The notes beneath the pieces were generated by a model that worked only from the letters and a program-made list of their open reading frames with translations, made no database searches and had not been told where the DNA came from. DNA of 64,000 nucleotides from Bradyrhizobium xenonodulans. Lineage in GTDB: Bacteria; Pseudomonadota; Alphaproteobacteria; Rhizobiales; Xanthobacteraceae. Below, one piece after another: positions 1-7,468 of this stretch. Made by a program: the position numbers and the translations under genes. Where the stretch lies: positions 1,456,501 to 1,520,500 of the forward strand of contig NZ_CP089391.1 of NCBI RefSeq assembly GCF_027594865.1. The letters are read 5' to 3'. The first letter of the stretch is position 1. The number at the start of each line of letters is the position of its first letter.

Positions 1-1287
1 GCCGCGCAGCGAGGCGAGCCGCTGACGCGCTTCGGTCAGCAGCGCGAAGATGTCGACCTGCATGCTGGAGAAGCGCAGCTGCATCTCCTCGGTGATGATT
101 TTTCGCAAGGGGATGATCTCGCGCTGGTAGTGTCTGGCGATGTCGTAGCTGGAGCGATAGACACGATAAGCGTCGCGCGCTTCCGAGCGCACATTCACGG
201 CGCGCTCGGTCAGGCGGTTGAAGGCGAAATTGTAGGTCTCCGCCGCCTGGCGCGCTCGCACCTCGCCGCCGTCGAAGATCGGGATCTGGAACTGCACGTC
301 GAAGCCGCGCTCGCGGAACGGTGCGCCTTCGGGGTCCTGGGTGCGGCGGGAGATGCCGGTGAGATCGAGCAATGTCACGAAGCGCGTCGCCTCGGTGAGG
401 CTGAGCGATTTCGCCAGCGCCGTCAGCTCGAGCCGTGCGATCTGCAAGTCGATGCGATGCGCCACCGCGTCGGCCTCGATCGACGGCAGCGCCTGCGGCC
501 GGCGCGGCAGCGGCGGCAATTGATTGGGCAGACGGAAATCGAGGCCGCCGTCCCACAGTCCCATCAGCCGCGCCAGTTTTTCGCGTGCGCTCGCTGCGGT
601 CTGCCGCGCGGTGGCGAGGTCGGCGGTGGTTTCGGCGTAGAACACCTGCTCGCGGGCCTGGTCGAGCTTGTTGATCGAGCCGGTCTCGCCGAGCTTGACG
701 GCAAGCTGCGCCGTCGATTCCGCCGTCGCCTTTGCGTCCGTCAGCAGCGCGACCATCTCGTTGCCGGCAACGCTGCGGACATAGGCGCGGCGGACGTCGG
801 CGGCGAGCCGCAGCGTCGCCAGCGCCGCGCGCAACTGCGCCTGACGAAACCGCTCGCGCGCGATGTCGGAGCGGAACGGCAGGGTGGCGAGTGCGAGGAT
901 GTCACCGACCACCTGGCGCTCGATCTCGCTGGCGCCATTGCCCGAGATTCGCGACACCGAGAACACGGGATTGGGTGGCAGGCTCTGCTCGACGAGATCG
1001 GTCTCGGCCAGCGCCAGCTCGTTATAGGCGGCCTGCAGCCCCTTGTTGTTGAGCAGCGCGATCTGCACGGCGGTGTCTGCGCTCAGTGTTCGAGACAGCA
1101 GTTGGCGAACGCGCGCATCGACCGCGCCGGCGCCATCGGCTGTTCGCACGAAGGCGACATCCTTTTTGATGGTCTGGCTCGTCAGCTCCGAGACGGTCGT
1201 CATACCGCCGTCGGGCGAGAACGCGGCACAGCCAGACAGGCCAAGCGCAGCGAGAACGAGCAGGCTTCGCGCCAGATAATGTGTCAT
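1..1287 (-). CDS. TolC-family outer membrane efflux lipoprotein (3' end missing)
   Basis: The frame is open from an ATG at 1287 to the left edge, so the C-terminus lies outside the window. The N-terminus has a signal peptide with an LSGC lipobox, which puts the lipidated Cys at residue 20. The body is helical with the repeated long-helix character of outer membrane efflux channels, which carry substrates from an inner membrane pump out of the cell. A clear GGAG ribosome site precedes the start and overlaps the stop codon of the upstream lipoprotein gene, so the two are translationally close. The upstream His-rich gene suggests metal, perhaps copper, efflux; that is inferred from context only. 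Confidence 0.85.
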   Translation of the reverse strand, partial: MTHYLARSLLVLAALGLSGCAAFSPDGGMTTVSELTSQTIKKDVAFVRTADGAGAVDARVRQLLSRTLSADTAVQIALLNNKGLQAAYNELALAETDLVEQSLPPNPVFSVSRISGNGASEIERQVVGDILALATLPFRSDIARERFRQAQLRAALATLRLAADVRRAYVRSVAGNEMVALLTDAKATAESTAQLAVKLGETGSINKLDQAREQVFYAETTADLATARQTAASAREKLARLMGLWDGGLDFRLPNQLPPLPRRPQALPSIEADAVAHRIDLQIARLELTALAKSLSLTEATRFVTLLDLTGISRRTQDPEGAPFRERGFDVQFQIPIFDGGEVRARQAAETYNFAFNRLTERAVNVRSEARDAYRVYRSSYDIARHYQREIIPLRKIITEEMQLRFSSMQVDIFALLTEARQRLASLRG

Positions 1288-1296
1288 GGCGCGCTC

Positions 1297-1578
1297 CTAC
1301 CGGTCTTGCTTCGGCTGTGGCGTGACGGCGTCGTTGCGCGCGCGCCAGGGCGCCGGCGTCGCTGGCCGCAGGCTGGTGTAGGGCGCGATGGCCGACCGAT
1401 AGCCGACGGGCGCGACCCTCGCTGCCGGATCGGCAGGATCGGCGGCAGCGACTTGCGTGGTCGCCGGCATGCAGCCGGACAGCGCCAGCGCAATCACGGC
1501 CAGCAGCGGCCAATGACCTGGAAAATGTCGTCCGCGCGCCGCGGATGCGGCGAATTTCGCCCGGGAAAGCGTAAGCAT
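1297..1578 (-). CDS. Small lipoprotein upstream of TolC gene
   Basis: A 93-residue protein whose hydrophobic segment at about residues 24-35 ends in an LSGC lipobox, giving a lipidated Cys at residue 36. The rest is rich in Ala, Pro and Arg with no recognised domain. The n-region before the hydrophobic segment is long, so translation could begin further in, but an AGGGA site lies 7 bases before the chosen ATG. It ends 9 bases before the TolC-like gene and its TAG is part of that gene's ribosome site, so they are one operon. A role as an efflux accessory lipoprotein is inference. Confidence 0.6.
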   Translation of the reverse strand: MLTLSRAKFAASAARGRHFPGHWPLLAVIALALSGCMPATTQVAAADPADPAARVAPVGYRSAIAPYTSLRPATPAPWRARNDAVTPQPKQDR

Positions 1579-1656
1579 GATTCATCCCTGATCTGTCGTG
1601 GAGACCACAGGTTCGCGCGCGCAAATGCGCGCTCGGCCTGACGTCGTCGGGTCAGA

Positions 1657-2100
1657 TCAGGCGATGGGGGGACGGTAGTGCAGGGGCGGCGCCTCGCTGT
1701 GCAGGCTCGCCACGATCTCGGGTGCGCAAGCGGAGACCGGCTGAAGCGGCTTGGCGACGCTGGGCAGATCGGCCGGCAGGGCGCTGACGCACATCATCGC
1801 GCAGCACGGACCCACTGTGCCCTTGCCGTCATGATGATGCGGAGCGGGCGTGTCCTGCGCGGTGGTCTGGTGATGCGCGCGCATTCCCGCGTGGTCATGC
1901 GGCACGTCGCCATGCATGTGGCCGGCCTGCATCTGGTGATGCGCCGGCGCGAGGTCAGCCAGCGCGGTCTCATCGAGGCAGGGGGCCGGGCCACTGCCCC
2001 AGGCGAGGCTTGCTGCCGGCGCGAGCACGCAGAACAGATAGGCAAGGGCAATGAAACGCCCCACCTTGATCCGCATCGATCGTGTCAATCGCAGCAACAT
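1657..2100 (-). CDS. His-rich exported protein, probable metal homeostasis
   Basis: About 147 residues from the ATG at 2100; an ATG at 2076 is an alternative start closer to the signal-peptide-like segment. After the hydrophobic segment come many His in HH, HMH and HHH clusters, several Met and a CC pair with a following MC. This composition is typical of periplasmic copper or cobalt/nickel handling proteins. It is the first gene of a minus-strand set leading into the lipoprotein and TolC-like genes, which supports metal efflux. No named family is recognised with certainty; it somewhat resembles the DUF2946 type of small metal-related proteins. Confidence 0.6.
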   Translation of the reverse strand: MLLRLTRSMRIKVGRFIALAYLFCVLAPAASLAWGSGPAPCLDETALADLAPAHHQMQAGHMHGDVPHDHAGMRAHHQTTAQDTPAPHHHDGKGTVGPCCAMMCVSALPADLPSVAKPLQPVSACAPEIVASLHSEAPPLHYRPPIA

Positions 2101-2222
2101 TGCGCCGATAGGTTCCCCGCGCAGCAATGACGCCCACGCTGATCGCAAACTAATCGCAAAAGGCGCGGTCGCCAAGCACCTTCTTACCGCAGCGCACCGC
2201 GCATGCCCAATATCGCGCCACG

Positions 2223-3515
2223 ATGCTTGACCTTATGGCGGTCCACAACCATGGTCCGCCCGTGCTCGCGCCAAATCATTCAGAACAAACGCCTGCTTCA
2301 TTCAGCCCTGATTCGCGTCAGGCCTGGATGCGGCTCGTCATTGCGCTTGCGATCGGCTCGATCGGTGCCGTGGGGATGTGGGCCGTCGTGGTCGTGATCC
2401 CGGTGGTGCAGGCGGAATTCGGCGCCACACGCGGTGCGGTGTCGCTGGCCTTCACGCTGATGATGTTCGGCTTCGGGCTCGGCGGCGTGATCGCCGGCAA
2501 GATCACGGACCGATTCGGCATCGTGCCTGCGATGGCGATCAGCATCGCCTTCCTCGGCGTCGCCAACGTGCTCGCGGGGCTGTCGAGCCAGCTCTGGCAA
2601 TTCGTGGCGGCCTATTTCCTCATCGGCCTCGGGACATCGGCGACCTTCGCGCCCCTGATGGCGGAAGCCTCACACTGGTTCGAGCGCTATCGCGGGCTTG
2701 CCGTGACCATCGTCGCGAGCGGCAATTACGTCGCCGGCACGATGTGGCCGCCGATCGTGAACTGGGGCACGCAGACCGCCGGCTGGCGCTATACCCATAT
2801 CGGCATCGGCATTGTCTGCGCGAGCACGATGGCGCTTCTGGTGCTCATGCTGCGCGCGCAGATGGGCGACGACAAAGTCCGCAATCATGCCAATGCGCCG
2901 CCGCCGCGGGTCGATCTCAAGCTGTCGACCAACACGCTGACGGTGCTGCTCTCGATCGCCAGCATCTCCTGCTGCGTCGCCATGGCGATGCCGCAGGTGC
3001 ATATCGTCGCCTATTGCGGCGATCTCGGCTATGGCGTGGCGCGCGGCGCCGAGATGCTGTCCCTGATGATGGCCTGCGGCATCGTCAGCCGGATCGGCTC
3101 GGGCTATCTCGCCGACAAGATCGGCGGCATCCGCACGCTGCTGCTCGGCTCGCTGGCGCAGGGCTTTGCGCTGGTGTTCTATCTGTTCTTCGACAGCCTC
3201 GCCTCGCTCTATCTGATCTCGGCGATGTTCGGCCTGTTCCAGGGCGGCATCGTGCCGAGCTACGCCATCATCGTGCGCGAGGCGATGCCGGCCAGCGAAG
3301 CCGCAACCCGTGTCGGCATCGTGATCTTCGCCTCCGTGTTCGGCATGTCCTTCGGCGGCTGGGTGTCGGGCGTGATCTTCGACGCCACCGGGTCCTACGC
3401 CGCAGCCTTCGCCAATGGCGTCGCCTGGAACGCGCTCAATATCGGCATCGTCGTGTTGCTGTTGATCCGCTCGCGGATGAACGCGGTGAAGGCCGGTCCG
3501 GGGTTTGCGACCTAA
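2223..3515 (+). CDS. MFS transporter
   Basis: A 430-residue major facilitator superfamily protein of the inner membrane. About 35 polar residues precede the first of roughly 12 hydrophobic segments. The loop after helix 2 contains GKITDRFG, the family's conserved motif (GxxxDRxG), and the repeat half contains GYLADKIGG at the matching place. The layout fits proton-coupled carriers of monocarboxylates or drugs (OFA-like), but the substrate cannot be read from sequence. No clear ribosome site precedes the ATG at 2223; an in-frame ATG at 2235 is an alternative. The stop codon overlaps the first of two palindromic elements. Confidence 0.88.
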   Translation: MLDLMAVHNHGPPVLAPNHSEQTPASFSPDSRQAWMRLVIALAIGSIGAVGMWAVVVVIPVVQAEFGATRGAVSLAFTLMMFGFGLGGVIAGKITDRFGIVPAMAISIAFLGVANVLAGLSSQLWQFVAAYFLIGLGTSATFAPLMAEASHWFERYRGLAVTIVASGNYVAGTMWPPIVNWGTQTAGWRYTHIGIGIVCASTMALLVLMLRAQMGDDKVRNHANAPPPRVDLKLSTNTLTVLLSIASISCCVAMAMPQVHIVAYCGDLGYGVARGAEMLSLMMACGIVSRIGSGYLADKIGGIRTLLLGSLAQGFALVFYLFFDSLASLYLISAMFGLFQGGIVPSYAIIVREAMPASEAATRVGIVIFASVFGMSFGGWVSGVIFDATGSYAAAFANGVAWNALNIGIVVLLLIRSRMNAVKAGPGFAT

Positions 3516-3567
3516 AGCATGATCCGGAAAAGTGCGAAGCGGTTTTCCGAAAAGATCATGCTCAAAC
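3514..3567. repeat. Intergenic palindromic repeat (GCATGATC...GATCATGC)
   Basis: Arms GCATGATC at 3517-3524 and GATCATGC at 3554-3561 enclose a second nested pair (GGAAAA / TTTTCC). The element starts on the stop codon of the MFS gene. From general knowledge, near-identical copies are frequent between genes in Bradyrhizobium and Rhodopseudomonas. It may act as a transcript end or stability hairpin. Confidence 0.75.
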
Positions 3568-3576
3568 AATAGCCTA

Positions 3577-3613
3577 AAGCGCGATGATGATTCATTCCAA
3601 TCTCATCGCGCTT
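3577..3613. terminator. Inverted repeat between convergent genes
   Basis: Perfect 11-base arms AAGCGCGATGA (3577-3587) and TCATCGCGCTT (3603-3613) with a 15-base loop. It sits between the stop of the MFS gene and the stop of the minus-strand cupin gene, so it can serve as a bidirectional terminator. It is also a repeat type seen in many places in related genomes. Confidence 0.6.
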
Positions 3614-3622
3614 GAGGCCTCG

Positions 3623-4039
3623 TCAATGCGAAAGCGGGTCGAGAAAGGGCGTATCGGCCGTGCTGACGTAGAAGATGACGACCTTGGTCTCGCCGTCGGT
3701 CCGGTTGTAGCCGGTCATGGCCACGCCCGGGGGTTCCACCAGCCCCTCGCCGGCCTTGACCGTGAGGGGCGGCTTGCCGGCCAGCTCCAGTGTGAAGGCA
3801 CCTTCGAGCACGTACACAGTCACTGGGTAACGGTGGGTGTGATAGACGGTCTTGTCGCCTGGCTTGAATGATGCCGTCATCACTCGGACCCATTGCTTGT
3901 CGACCTTCGGCAGCCCCTCAACCATTTGCTGCAGCACCAGATTCGGTTTGGCGATGCCGTGCGCATCGTGGCTTTGAGCGATGGCTGCGGCAGTCCAGCC
4001 CAGCACGACTGCCGTGCCGAGGACGAGGTGAGGGCGCAT
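3623..4039 (-). CDS. Exported cupin-domain protein
   Basis: A 138-residue protein with a signal peptide (hydrophobic stretch at about residues 5-21, cleavage near AIAQ-S) and a single cupin barrel. The metal-binding motif HTHRYPVTVYVLEG at about residues 67-80 is the usual His-x-His...Glu pattern, though the order is shortened. Cupins of this small exported type have varied or unknown activities. It is divergent from the LysR gene at 4150 with about 110 bases between them, a classic regulator-target layout. The substrate is unknown. Confidence 0.75.
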   Translation of the reverse strand: MRPHLVLGTAVVLGWTAAAIAQSHDAHGIAKPNLVLQQMVEGLPKVDKQWVRVMTASFKPGDKTVYHTHRYPVTVYVLEGAFTLELAGKPPLTVKAGEGLVEPPGVAMTGYNRTDGETKVVIFYVSTADTPFLDPLSH

Positions 4040-4149
4040 CTTCAGGTCTCCATGGCCAATTTGCGGAAAGGCATCAGCCTAAAAGCGGTCGTTCAGGCCC
4101 GGGAGCCGCAACATTGCGGGTGGCGGCCCCAGAAGTGCATAATCCCTCC

Positions 4150-5040
4150 ATGTTCGACTGGAACGACCTCAAATATTTCCTCGCGGTCGCGCGCCACGGC
4201 AGCACCATTGCCGCCGGCAAGGCGCTCGGCGTCAGCCAGTCGACCGTGCATCGCCGGCTCGATGAACTCGAACGGCGGCTCGGCCGCACGCTGGTGACGC
4301 GTCAGCCGAGCGGTTACTGCCTGACCGAATTCGGCCAGGCGATGTTGCCATATGCCGAGCGCGTCGAAGCCACCATCGGAGACTTCACGCGGCGGGCCAG
4401 CGATATCGAGCAGGACATGAAGGGTGTGATCCGCGTGACCTGCCCGGAGCCGATCGTTGCCCGGCTGATCCAATCCGGCCTGGTCGACGTTTTTCACGCG
4501 CAGCATCCCTCGCTCCGGGTCGAGTTCGTGATGAGCGACCGCTATCTCGACCTGTCCAAGGGCGAGGTCGACGTCGCCTTCCGCTCAGGTGATACCGATG
4601 ATGAGCTTGTCGGGCGCAAGATCGCCGAGTCGATCTGGGCGGTGTACGCCAGCCGCGACTATCTCGAACGGCATGGCGAGCCGCAGCGCATCGAGGACCT
4701 CGCGCGGCATCTGCTGGTCGGCCTGGACGATTCGCTAGCCAATCACCGCGCCGTCATTTGGTTGAAGGAGGTCGCGCCGGATGCCCGGATGTCAGCACGC
4801 ATCAACAGCGTGCTCGGCCTCGTTTCTGCGATCAGGTCGGGAATTGGCATCGGGCCGCTTCCGATCGCGCTTGGGGATGCTGAGCCCGACCTCGTACGCG
4901 TGCTCGGCCCGATCCCGGAATTGACGCGGAGCTGGCGCATCCTGACGCATCCCGATCTCAGGCGCATACCGCGGATCGCTGCGTTCTTCGATTTCATCGT
5001 GCTGCGGCGCGACGCGCTGAAGCCAATCCTGACGGGATGA
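4150..5040 (+). CDS. LysR-family transcriptional regulator
   Basis: A 296-residue LysR-type regulator. The N-terminal winged helix-turn-helix (residues 1-60) has the typical sequence around SQSTVHRRLDELERRLG. The effector domain from about residue 90 is the periplasmic-binding-protein fold. The start at 4150 fits the family, which begins with a few residues before the first helix; the longer upstream open frame is spurious. It is divergent from the cupin gene at 3623-4039 and probably controls it and itself. Its stop lies three bases from that of the convergent TetR gene. Confidence 0.88.
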   Translation: MFDWNDLKYFLAVARHGSTIAAGKALGVSQSTVHRRLDELERRLGRTLVTRQPSGYCLTEFGQAMLPYAERVEATIGDFTRRASDIEQDMKGVIRVTCPEPIVARLIQSGLVDVFHAQHPSLRVEFVMSDRYLDLSKGEVDVAFRSGDTDDELVGRKIAESIWAVYASRDYLERHGEPQRIEDLARHLLVGLDDSLANHRAVIWLKEVAPDARMSARINSVLGLVSAIRSGIGIGPLPIALGDAEPDLVRVLGPIPELTRSWRILTHPDLRRIPRIAAFFDFIVLRRDALKPILTG

Positions 5041-5043
5041 TCC

Positions 5044-5676
5044 CTAGCGCTTCCGTTTTGCGATGGGGGTCGTCCGCTTGGCGGGACGCATGCCGGGCTT
5101 GGGCTGCATCCGCAGGCCGTCGACGAACACATCGAGCAGGCGCAGCACCGACGCTTGCCAGCCGGGCTGGTCGTGCATGTAGCACATCCCAAAAAATGCC
5201 CGCAGCAAATCCTCCGGGCTGACATCGCCGCGCATCTCGCCCGCCACGACCGCGCGATCGAGCAGCGAGCCGATCGCCTTGGTCAGCCGATCCATCGAGA
5301 ACGCCGCGAGCTCCGATGAACTCTGCACCGCAAGCGCCAGGGCAGCCATCATCCCCTTCTTGGTGGCAACGAATTCGACACCTGAGCGCAGCCAGCGCCT
5401 GAGCGCATCGACCGGGTCCTTCGCATTCTTCAACTGCTCGGCAAGCTCGCTGAGCTGGTCGACCTCGCGCCGGTACACCGCTTCGAACAGATCTTCGCGC
5501 GTCGGGAAATGCCGATAAAGCGTGCCGATGCCCACCCCGGCGCGTTTGGCGACGGCCTCCAGGCTCGCTTCGGGGCCGCCGGCGCTGAACACGATCTTCG
5601 CGGCTTCGAGCACGCGCTCGCGATTGCGCACGGCATCGGCGCGGGGCTTGCGGGTCTGGTCGGTGTGGTCGTCCAT
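5044..5676 (-). CDS. TetR-family transcriptional regulator
   Basis: About 210 residues with a TetR DNA-binding domain at residues 13-60 (AGVGIGTLYRHFPTREDL is the recognition helix region) and a helical ligand-binding part. The basic tail is rich in Lys and Arg. An ATG six codons upstream (5694) is also possible. It is divergent from the aldehyde oxidoreductase operon at 5919, so it likely represses that operon in response to an aldehyde or aromatic ligand; this is inferred from position. Confidence 0.87.
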   Translation of the reverse strand: MDDHTDQTRKPRADAVRNRERVLEAAKIVFSAGGPEASLEAVAKRAGVGIGTLYRHFPTREDLFEAVYRREVDQLSELAEQLKNAKDPVDALRRWLRSGVEFVATKKGMMAALALAVQSSSELAAFSMDRLTKAIGSLLDRAVVAGEMRGDVSPEDLLRAFFGMCYMHDQPGWQASVLRLLDVFVDGLRMQPKPGMRPAKRTTPIAKRKR

Positions 5677-5715
5677 GTCGCCAATGTAGATCACGAATTG
5701 GTTAGATTGAACCCC

Positions 5716-5782
5716 AGGCCTGCTGCATCGCGTTGTCTGCGCACGGGCTTTTGACGAATTCCAAATATTTTTCGGCAGGCCT
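5716..5782. promoter_or_regulatory. Inverted repeat in divergent TetR / aldehyde oxidoreductase promoter
   Basis: AGGCCTGC at 5716-5723 is repeated inverted as GCAGGCCT at 5775-5782, around an AT-rich stretch with TTGACG at 5751-5756 that could be a -35 box. The position between the divergent regulator and operon makes it a candidate for TetR binding or promoter looping. The arms are 51 bases apart, wider than most TetR operators, so confidence is low. Confidence 0.25.
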
Positions 5783-5918
5783 TGTTAAGCGGAGGGTGCC
5801 TCCGTATCTTCGCTCATGTGCCGGTCCGGATTGGGTCCGGGCGGCGCGATATCGACGGCGGCCACGGCGGTGGCGCGCTGCACGATGACTCATGTCAAAA
5901 ATCTGATCGGAGCCTTGT

Positions 5919-6416
5919 ATGAACCACTCCATCAGCCTCACCGTGAACGGTGCGCGGCGCGACTTCGTCCTCGACGATCCGCGCGTCACGCTGCTCGATC
6001 TCCTGCGTGAGCGCCTCCATCTCACCGGAACCAAGAAGGGATGCGACCGCGGCCAATGCGGGGCCTGCACCATTCTCGTCGACGGCAAGCGCATCAACTC
6101 CTGCCTCGCGCTCGCCATCAGCCATGACGGCGCCGACATCCTCACCATCGAAGGCGTCGCGCGTGGCGACCAGCTTCACCCCGTGCAGGCCGCTTTCATC
6201 GCGCATGACGGCTTTCAATGCGGCTTCTGCACGCCAGGCCAGATCATGAGCGCGATCGGCATGATGCAGGAGGCCCAGGCCGGCAACGATCCCGAGCGCA
6301 TCCGTGAATGCATGAGCGGCAATCTCTGCCGCTGCGGCGCCTATGCCGGCATCGTCGATGCCGTGCGGGAAGCGCAGGCCGGCATGGACGAAACCAATCA
6401 GAGGCGCTCCGCATGA
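5919..6416 (+). CDS. paoA: Aldehyde oxidoreductase, [2Fe-2S] subunit (PaoA-like)
   Basis: A 165-residue iron-sulfur subunit of the xanthine oxidase family. The plant-type [2Fe-2S] cysteines lie in GCDRGQCGACT (about residues 43-53), and the second cluster's cysteines in CGFCTPGQ and in CMSGNLCRCGAY. It passes electrons from the molybdenum site to the FAD subunit. Unlike E. coli PaoA there is no Tat signal, so the complex is predicted to be cytoplasmic. It overlaps the next gene by 4 bases (ATGA). GGAG lies a few bases before the start. A TetR gene reads away from it. Confidence 0.9.
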   Translation: MNHSISLTVNGARRDFVLDDPRVTLLDLLRERLHLTGTKKGCDRGQCGACTILVDGKRINSCLALAISHDGADILTIEGVARGDQLHPVQAAFIAHDGFQCGFCTPGQIMSAIGMMQEAQAGNDPERIRECMSGNLCRCGAYAGIVDAVREAQAGMDETNQRRSA

Positions 6417-7468
6417 AACCGTTCGATTACGTCAGGCCGGCCACGGTCACTGAAGCCGTCGCTGCGGCCGCGCAGCCGGGTGCGACCTATCTCGCTGCCG
6501 GCACCAATCTGCTCGATCTGATGAAGGGCGGCGTCAGCCGGCCGGATCGCCTGGTCGATATCACGCATATCGAGGGGCTCGATGAGATCGAGCGTCTCGC
6601 CGATGGGTCGTTGCGGATCGGTGCGCTCGTCAACAACGCCGACCTCGCGCATGACCTGGGTTTTGCAAAGTCCTACCCGGCCGTCGCCGAAGCACTGCTC
6701 TCCGGTGCATCCGCACAATTGCGCAATGCCGCGACCGTCGGCGGCAACCTGCTGCAACGGACGCGCTGTGCGTATTTCTACGACACCGCGAGCCGTTGCA
6801 ACAAGCGCGAGGCCGGCAGCGGCTGCGACGCCCGTGACGGCGAGAACCGCGGCCATGCCGTGCTCGGCTGGAGCGAGAGCTGCATCGCAACGCATCCGTC
6901 CGACTTCTGCGTGCCTCTCGTCGCGCTCGACGCCGTCGTCGAGATCGAAGGCAAGAACGGCCGCCGCGAGATCGCGCTCGACGAATTGCATCGCTTGCCC
7001 GGCAATACCCCAGAGAGTGAATCCGCACTGGAGCCGGGCGATCTGATCGTCGCCTTGCGCCTGCCGCCCGCGGCGCGCCACTTTGCCGCGCATGCGCGCT
7101 ACCTCAAGGTCCGCGAGCGGACGTCCTATGCTTTCGCCGTCGTCTCGGCCGCTTCTGCGTTGCGGATCGAGAACGGCAAGATCGCGGAAGCGCGGCTTGC
7201 GCTCGGCGGCGTCGCCGCAAAACCCTGGCGTGCCCGCGCTGCGGAAGACGTACTCAGGGGCGTCGCGCCAACGGCCGATGCCTTCCAGGAAGCCGCCTGG
7301 CGCGCGCTCACGGACGCAAAGCCGTCCGGCGACAACGCCTTCAAGATCGAGCTCGCGCGCCGCATCGTCGTGCGCGCGCTGACCCTCGCTGCTGCCGGTA
7401 CGCCCGCGCGCATCCCCGCGCTGCCGGCCTCTCCCTTTGCTTCGACGTCTGGAGCCATTCATGCCTGA
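6413..7468 (+). CDS. paoB: Aldehyde oxidoreductase, FAD subunit with extra Fe-S insertion (PaoB-like)
   Basis: A 351-residue FAD-binding subunit. The FAD motif around AAGTNLLDLMKGG (residues 27-39) and NAATVGGNLLQRTRC are typical. A Cys-rich insertion at about residues 118-166 (CAYFYD, CNKREAGSGC, then further Cys) matches the [4Fe-4S] insertion of PaoB-type and 4-hydroxybenzoyl-CoA-reductase-like subunits, and not standard xanthine dehydrogenases. Start and stop overlap both neighbours (4 and 8 bases), so expression is coupled. The exact aldehyde substrate is unknown. Confidence 0.9.
   Translation: MKPFDYVRPATVTEAVAAAAQPGATYLAAGTNLLDLMKGGVSRPDRLVDITHIEGLDEIERLADGSLRIGALVNNADLAHDLGFAKSYPAVAEALLSGASAQLRNAATVGGNLLQRTRCAYFYDTASRCNKREAGSGCDARDGENRGHAVLGWSESCIATHPSDFCVPLVALDAVVEIEGKNGRREIALDELHRLPGNTPESESALEPGDLIVALRLPPAARHFAAHARYLKVRERTSYAFAVVSAASALRIENGKIAEARLALGGVAAKPWRARAAEDVLRGVAPTADAFQEAAWRALTDAKPSGDNAFKIELARRIVVRALTLAAAGTPARIPALPASPFASTSGAIHA

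Noticed and set aside
130..1641. 503-residue plus-strand open frame at the left edge
   Set aside because: It is antisense to the TolC-like lipoprotein gene and to the upstream lipoprotein gene, both with lipoboxes and good ribosome sites.
3584..3871. 95-residue plus-strand frame opposite the cupin gene
   Set aside because: It begins within a palindromic repeat and is antisense to a cupin gene with a signal peptide and metal motif.
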